Assembly: GCA_046153875.1 (NCBI GenBank)
Contig: JBJXFE010000006.1
Location: forward strand, 1-64,000
Source: JBJXFE01 sp046153875
GTDB lineage: Bacteria > Planctomycetota > Phycisphaerae > Phycisphaerales > UBA1924
Reading direction: 5' to 3'
Length of the DNA: 64,000 nucleotides
How positions within the stretch are numbered: the first letter of the stretch is position 1; each line of letters opens with the position of its first letter. The notes beneath the pieces are model-generated. The model saw only the letters and a program-made list of their open reading frames with translations, searched no databases and was not told the DNA's origin. The position numbers and the translations under genes are program-made. Shown here one piece after another: positions 59,704 through 64,000 of the stretch.

Positions 59704-62547
59704 ATGGCGAAGAAGCCCCGGACCAAATCTCCCGTTTCCGCAGAGCCCGCCGGAACGCCCGGCGCGACGGGCGTCAAGGAATCGGGGGGGCGCGGCGGAT
59801 TCGGCGGGCGGGGTGGCGGGGCGCGGCGCAAGGGTGGGCGGACGTTCAAGGCCTACACACCCGGTGCCGCCACCGGCAAGGACATCGTGATCGTCGAGTC
59901 CCCGGCCAAAGCCAAGACGATCAACAAGTACCTGGGCACCGGCTACTACGTCCTGGCCAGCATCGGCCACGTCCGCGACCTGCCGAGCCGCAACCCCAAG
60001 GGGGTCAAGTCGCCCGTTCCAGGCGTGGACCTCAAGAAGAAGTTCAAGCCGACCTACGAGATCCTGCCGGGCAAGGAGCACGTGATCCGCGACCTGAAGC
60101 GGGCCGCGAAGGACTCGCTCGAATCCGGCGGGACTATCTGGTTCGCGACGGACCTCGACCGCGAGGGCGAGGCGATCGCCTGGCACCTGGCCCAGGAACT
60201 GGGCATCACGTCCAGGCAGGCCAAGCGGGTCATCTTTCCGGCCATCACCAAGGAAGAGATCGAGCGCGCCTTCAAGAGCCCCCATCCGATCGACGAGGAC
60301 CGCGTCAACGCCCAGCAGGCCCGGCGCATCCTCGACCGCATCGTCGGCTACCAGGTCTCGCCGCTGCTGTGGAAGAAGGTCGCCCGGGGGCTCTCGGCCG
60401 GGCGGGTGCAGTCGGTGGCCGTGCGCCTCGTGGTCGAGCGCGAGCGCGAGATCCGGGCGTTCATCCCCGACGAGTTTTGGGAGGTCCACGCCCGTTTCGC
60501 GCTCGGCGAGGCCGACGCCCGCAAGCTCGGGCCTCAGTGGGCGAAGCTGCTGGCCGCCCGCGACGAGAAGGGGAACCCCCCCACCGTCAAAGTCCGCAAC
60601 GCCTGGCTCGGGGACCACAAGGCGATCGAGGCGGAGCTGGTCGAGGTCGGGGGCGAGAAGTTCGAGGTCCGGGTCGCGGGCTCGTCGCGCAAGGACTGGT
60701 CCGATGCGTCCGCGGGGGACGCCGCGCCGCGCGTCGTGCAGGTCGCCGTCGCGGCGGGAGCGATCGGCCGCCCCGACGTCGAGTTGAAGGAGGACGCGAA
60801 GGGCAAGGGCCCGTCTCGCTGGCTCCGCACGGTCAGCGTCGAGATCGATCCCGCGACGCCCTACCGCATCGCGTCGATCGAGACCAAGCGCACCACCACG
60901 CGCCCGCCCCCGCCGTACATCACCAGCACGCTCCAGCAGGCGGCGTCCAGCCGGCTCGGGTTCGGCGCGCAACGGACGATGCGTGCCGCCCAGAACCTCT
61001 ACGAAGGCGTGGACATCCCCGGCGAAGGCCCCGTCGGCCTCATCACCTACATGCGAACCGACTCGACGCACCTGGCGCGCGAGGCGATCGAGATGGTCCG
61101 GGCGTACATCCCCAAGACGTTCGGCAAGGACTACCTGCCCGAGAAGCCCAACTTCTTCTCATCGTCGAACAAGGCCGCACAGGAGGCGCACGAGGCGATC
61201 CGCCCCACGTCGCTCAACTACCCGCCGAGCCGGGTGCGGTCGGCGCTCACGCCCGACCAGTTCCGGCTCTACGAGATCATCTGGCAGCGCTTCGTCGGGT
61301 GCCAGATGACGCCCGCGCAGTGGGACTCGACCGCGGTGGCGATCGTCGGCGGCAAGGACCCGAAGAAACCGCTGACCTTCCGTGCCACCGGCCGCGTGCT
61401 GGTGTTCGACGGGTTCTACCGGGTCTCGGGCGTGCCCAAAGCCGCGGACGAGCAGACTCTGCCGCCGTTGCAGGAGAAGCAGCCGCTCGCGCCGTTCTCG
61501 CTGGCCGTGGACCAGAAGTTCACCCAGCCGCCGTCGCGGTACTCCGAGGCGTCGCTCATCAAGATGCTCGAGTCCGAAGGCATCGGCCGCCCCAGCACCT
61601 ACGCCGCGATCATCCAGACGATCCAGGACCGCAAGTACGTTGAGCAGCTCGAGCGCCGCTTCTACTCCACCGACCTGGGCGAGGTCGTCACCGACAAGCT
61701 CATCGAAGCCTTCCCCAACATCCTCGACGTGGGCTACACCCGCGAGATGGAACGCGAGCTCGACAAGGTCGAAGAGGACCACATCGACTGGGTCGAGATG
61801 CTCGAGCGGTTCTACAGGCCCTTCACCAAGGACCTCGAGCACGCGCTCGAGAACCTCACGCACGCGAAGGCGGAGACGACTCCCGCGCCGGCGGAGTACA
61901 AGTGCCCCACGTGCGGCTCGGCCCTCGTCTACCGCTTCGGCAAGAACGGGCGCTTCCTCTCGTGCTCGACGTACCCCGAGTGCTCGTACGCCTCACCCGT
62001 GGACCGCGAGGGTCGCCCGCGACCCGCGGCCGAGACCACCAACGTCGCCTGCCCCAAGTGCGGCTCGGCGATGACGCGGCGCGTCGGGCGCTTCGGCCCG
62101 TTCCTCGGCTGCTCGCGGTACGGCGACAAGACCAACCCCTGCGACGGCATCCTGAACCTGGACCGCAAGGGATTCGTGGTCGCGCCGTCGCCCAAGCCGC
62201 TGCTCACCGATCTGCCCTGCCCGACGTGCGAGTCCCCGATGAACCTGCGCACCGGCATCCGCGGGCCGTGGCTCGGGTGCTCGCGCTTCCCCAAGTGCCG
62301 GGGGCGGGGCAAGTGGAACGACGTGCAGGAAGCGAAACGCAACGAACTTGTTGCGGCCCTCGAAGCCCACGACAAGGCCAACCCCATCAAGATCATCCGC
62401 ACGCTCGACGGCAAGCCGCTCACCGACGCGAAGGGCAAGCCGCTGCCGGACGCCCCCGCCATCGGGCAGCTCGCCGATGGCGCGACGGAATGGGCGGACG
62501 CTGGCGAGAATGGCGCCGTAGAGGCTACGAGCGAAGACCAGGATTGA
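59704..62547 (+). CDS. topA: DNA topoisomerase I
   Basis: A 947-residue type IA topoisomerase that relaxes negative supercoils. A Gly/Arg/Lys-rich N-terminal extension of about 55 residues precedes the TOPRIM domain (DIVIVESPAKAKTINKYLG, ATDLDREGEAIAWHLA). The catalytic Tyr449 is in GLITYMRTDST. Landmarks of the rest are VSPLLWKKVARGLSAGRVQS and EGIGRPSTYA. The C-terminus has three Zn-ribbon repeats, each CPxCxSxM or CPTCGSxL with a later Cys pair (SCSTYPEC, GCSRYGDKTNPC, GCSRFPKC). The N-terminal extension is not part of common TopA. No good ribosome site is seen. Confidence 0.94.
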   Translation: MAKKPRTKSPVSAEPAGTPGATGVKESGGRGGFGGRGGGARRKGGRTFKAYTPGAATGKDIVIVESPAKAKTINKYLGTGYYVLASIGHVRDLPSRNPKGVKSPVPGVDLKKKFKPTYEILPGKEHVIRDLKRAAKDSLESGGTIWFATDLDREGEAIAWHLAQELGITSRQAKRVIFPAITKEEIERAFKSPHPIDEDRVNAQQARRILDRIVGYQVSPLLWKKVARGLSAGRVQSVAVRLVVEREREIRAFIPDEFWEVHARFALGEADARKLGPQWAKLLAARDEKGNPPTVKVRNAWLGDHKAIEAELVEVGGEKFEVRVAGSSRKDWSDASAGDAAPRVVQVAVAAGAIGRPDVELKEDAKGKGPSRWLRTVSVEIDPATPYRIASIETKRTTTRPPPPYITSTLQQAASSRLGFGAQRTMRAAQNLYEGVDIPGEGPVGLITYMRTDSTHLAREAIEMVRAYIPKTFGKDYLPEKPNFFSSSNKAAQEAHEAIRPTSLNYPPSRVRSALTPDQFRLYEIIWQRFVGCQMTPAQWDSTAVAIVGGKDPKKPLTFRATGRVLVFDGFYRVSGVPKAADEQTLPPLQEKQPLAPFSLAVDQKFTQPPSRYSEASLIKMLESEGIGRPSTYAAIIQTIQDRKYVEQLERRFYSTDLGEVVTDKLIEAFPNILDVGYTREMERELDKVEEDHIDWVEMLERFYRPFTKDLEHALENLTHAKAETTPAPAEYKCPTCGSALVYRFGKNGRFLSCSTYPECSYASPVDREGRPRPAAETTNVACPKCGSAMTRRVGRFGPFLGCSRYGDKTNPCDGILNLDRKGFVVAPSPKPLLTDLPCPTCESPMNLRTGIRGPWLGCSRFPKCRGRGKWNDVQEAKRNELVAALEAHDKANPIKIIRTLDGKPLTDAKGKPLPDAPAIGQLADGATEWADAGENGAVEATSEDQD

Positions 62548-62645
62548 CCCGGCGGTTGCCGCTTCGCTCAGGGCTCGAACCGCATGCCGAGTGCCGCCGT
62601 AGCGCTTCCCGGAGCCGCCGTCGGCTCATTCGGGGAGGGGCCATC

Positions 62646-63176
62646 ATGAGCGCCACGCCGCGCCGGTTTGTTCAGGGGTTTGCCACGGGTGTGACCGCGA
62701 CCGTCTTGCTCGGGGGCGTGTGCGGTGCCGTGCTTTGGACAGCGAACCGGCCGCGCATCGCAAGCGGACATCCGCCGCCCATGTCCCGAGAAATGCGCGG
62801 CGTCGTTCAGGCCATGGTCACCTGGTCGCAGAACGAGGGCGCAACGGGCGCCAAGCCCGCGCCGAACTGGCCTCAAGCTCTGCTCCAAGCGGGCTACATC
62901 CCCGCCGAGTTCCTCCAGCACCCCGACCCGAAGTTCCGTCATGTCATGCCGTTCATCTTCCTCGAACCGAGTGAAGAACCGCGCTGGAGCAACTCGTTCA
63001 ACTCGACCGTGCCGCTGGTGATGCAGAATCCGGCGACCACCGACGGCCGCGGCGGCCTGATCGCGTACAACGACAATCACGTTGACTTCATAGCGGAGCC
63101 CAGATTCAGCGAACTGGTCACGGCGCTGATGCAGGCCGGAAGCGCGGCCGGCGGGTTCCCCAAGAATGAACCATGA
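62646..63176 (+). CDS. Membrane-anchored DUF1559-related protein
   Basis: A 176-residue protein with an N-terminal helix (GFATGVTATVLLGGVCGAVLW). Its C-terminal part (PLVMQNPATTDGRGGLIAYNDNHVDFI) recalls the ADGHVEF end of pseudopilin-like DUF1559 proteins. It has no prepilin cleavage motif. Between them is MVTWSQNEGATGAKPAPNWPQALLQAGYIPAEFLQHPD. GGAGGGG precedes the start at 62646. Its stop overlaps the next start (ATGA), so the two are a unit. Confidence 0.7.
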   Translation: MSATPRRFVQGFATGVTATVLLGGVCGAVLWTANRPRIASGHPPPMSREMRGVVQAMVTWSQNEGATGAKPAPNWPQALLQAGYIPAEFLQHPDPKFRHVMPFIFLEPSEEPRWSNSFNSTVPLVMQNPATTDGRGGLIAYNDNHVDFIAEPRFSELVTALMQAGSAAGGFPKNEP

Positions 63177-63595
63177 CCCCGCTCGTCGTCGCGGCGATCG
63201 TGCTCGGCGTGCTCCTGATGGACTGCCTGATCGTCCGCACGCTGGTGCGAGCGGGCTGGGACTCGCTCGCCGACAGCTTCCCCGCGGCTCCGATCGCCCC
63301 CGACGCGGTGCGCCGCCACTTTCAGAGTTTCGGCTTCAACATGGTCAACCTTGGCCTGTGCGTCCATGTCGCCGCGGACGAGTCGCACCTCCACCTGCTC
63401 CCGGCCGCGTTCCCGCGGTGGTGCGGGTGCGCGCCGATGTCCATCCCGTGGGACGCAATCACGATCCGCTCGCGCGGACGGCGAGTCCACAAGGCGTCGG
63501 TGGGGAGCGTAACGGTCAAAGGCCCGGCGTGGTGCCTGAACCTGGCGGACCCGCCGGCTGCAAGTCCCGGTTCGCCCAGCCGCGATCCCAGCTGA
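63173..63595 (+). CDS. Hypothetical single-pass membrane protein
   Basis: A 140-residue protein. The N-terminus is a membrane helix (LVVAAIVLGVLLMDCLIVRTLV), then a soluble segment (FQSFGFNMVNLGLCVHVAADESHLHLLPAAFPRWCG) and a beta-rich region (PMSIPWDAITIRSRGRRVHKASVGSVTVKG). The start overlaps the upstream stop by 4 nt, so translation is coupled. The 3' end overlaps the convergent YjdF-like gene by 80 nt. No family assigned. Confidence 0.65.
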   Translation: MTPLVVAAIVLGVLLMDCLIVRTLVRAGWDSLADSFPAAPIAPDAVRRHFQSFGFNMVNLGLCVHVAADESHLHLLPAAFPRWCGCAPMSIPWDAITIRSRGRRVHKASVGSVTVKGPAWCLNLADPPAASPGSPSRDPS

Positions 63596-64000
63596 TCCGC
63601 ACCAGGATCACGGCCGCGACGCTCCCGGCCAGATTGGACACCAGGTCCCACCCCGTGTTCACGAACCCGCCGACGTTGGTCTCGGGCATGATCCGCGTTG
63701 CGACGAACTCGATGACCTCGTTCAGCGCCCCGAGCCCCATGCCGACGCACGCGACGCTGACCAGCACGCCGAAGGTCGGCCGCAGCACCCCACGCGACGC
63801 GACGTACAGCGCCCGCCACGCCGCCAGCGACGACAGGAAGAATCCGAAGGCATGGACGGCCTGGTCATACTTGGGCGCCCACGGATGGACGCGCAGGTTG
63901 TAGAGCGTGCCGGACGACCCCGGGTCGGCCCAGGCCTCGGGGATCTTGAGCGTCCCGCCGACCATATGCAGAAGGCCCCACACGGCCAGCCCCCAGAGCA
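63516..64000 (-). CDS. YjdF/DUF2238-like membrane protein (5' end beyond window)
   Basis: At least 161 residues are visible. The frame stays open to the window edge and reads WGLAVWGLLHMVGG before the first internal Met, so the true start is outside. Features include a long hydrophobic N-part, YDQAVHAFGFFLSSLAAW and GLGALNEVIEFVATR, all of the YjdF/DUF2238 type, with three to four predicted helices in this part. Function unknown. It overlaps the convergent gene at 63516-63595. Confidence 0.7.
   Translation of the reverse strand, partial: LWGLAVWGLLHMVGGTLKIPEAWADPGSSGTLYNLRVHPWAPKYDQAVHAFGFFLSSLAAWRALYVASRGVLRPTFGVLVSVACVGMGLGALNEVIEFVATRIMPETNVGGFVNTGWDLVSNLAGSVAAVILVRISWDRGWANRDLQPAGPPGSGTTPGL

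Noticed and set aside
61902..62640. A plus-strand open frame overlapping the end of topA and joined to the DUF1559-related gene
   Set aside because: It is a shadow of topA in another frame. The downstream gene has its own start and ribosome site at 62646.

Overview
The window is about 70% GC, dense in genes, and looks like a chromosome segment of a planctomycete, most probably of the Phycisphaerae. The evidence is a secreted protein ending in paired dockerin-like Ca-binding repeats, several secreted proteins with a PEP-CTERM-like sorting tail (Pro-Ala-Pro, hydrophobic stretch, Arg cluster), a DUF1559-like pseudopilin, a DUF1570-type putative peptidase, and a coenzyme-B12-dependent ribonucleotide reductase. 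No rRNA, CRISPR array, transposase or phage gene is visible. Two tRNA-Ala genes (anticodons TGC and CGC) are present.

Layout. 1-7500: the end of an unidentified gene, a large secreted HAF-repeat/metzincin/dockerin protein between two direct repeats, a short-chain dehydrogenase, a methyltransferase, and small lipoprotein or membrane proteins plus an RRM RNA-binding protein with a clear terminator. 7600-12620: a PAS/coiled-coil/PilZ membrane protein with a degenerate kinase core, and an RhlE-type DEAD-box helicase. 12860-16650: a minus-strand tandem duplication of a two-gene secreted-protein module, one small copy frameshifted, then a YjbR-like protein. 16740-20250: the GTPase Der, a tandem HxlR-like regulator divergent from a glyoxalase-fold gene, and a DUF6265 protein. 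20458-26713: amidohydrolase, flotillin and NfeD-like genes in one minus-strand unit, an AsmA-like protein, and tRNA-Ala. 26913-35202: DUF1570 protein, outer-membrane barrel, cyclophilin, pseudopilin, ECF sigma/anti-sigma pair, and a giant coiled-coil membrane protein.

35500-42000: Cys-rich protein, aldose epimerase, and a pyruvate (or branched-chain 2-oxoacid) dehydrogenase operon E1alpha-E1beta-E2. That operon is interrupted between E1beta and E2 by a four-helix-bundle gene bounded by about 35-bp inverted repeats. 42079-47934: CHRD protein and a nucleotide-metabolism group (B12-dependent RNR, DUF4282 protein, dCTP deaminase). The RNR carries a double-hairpin palindrome inside its reading frame. 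48409-64000: a FlgI-like lipoprotein, SMC, a zinc/manganese ABC transporter behind a Fur/Zur-like operator, a fibronectin-like protein, tRNA-Ala, MiaA, topoisomerase I, and small membrane proteins.

The most unusual features are the inverted-repeat-bounded four-helix-bundle cassette in the dehydrogenase operon, the palindromic element translated within nrdJ, the divergent regulator/promoter/operator arrangement near 19110, and the duplicated secreted-protein module. All function calls come from reading motifs by eye. No database search was run.
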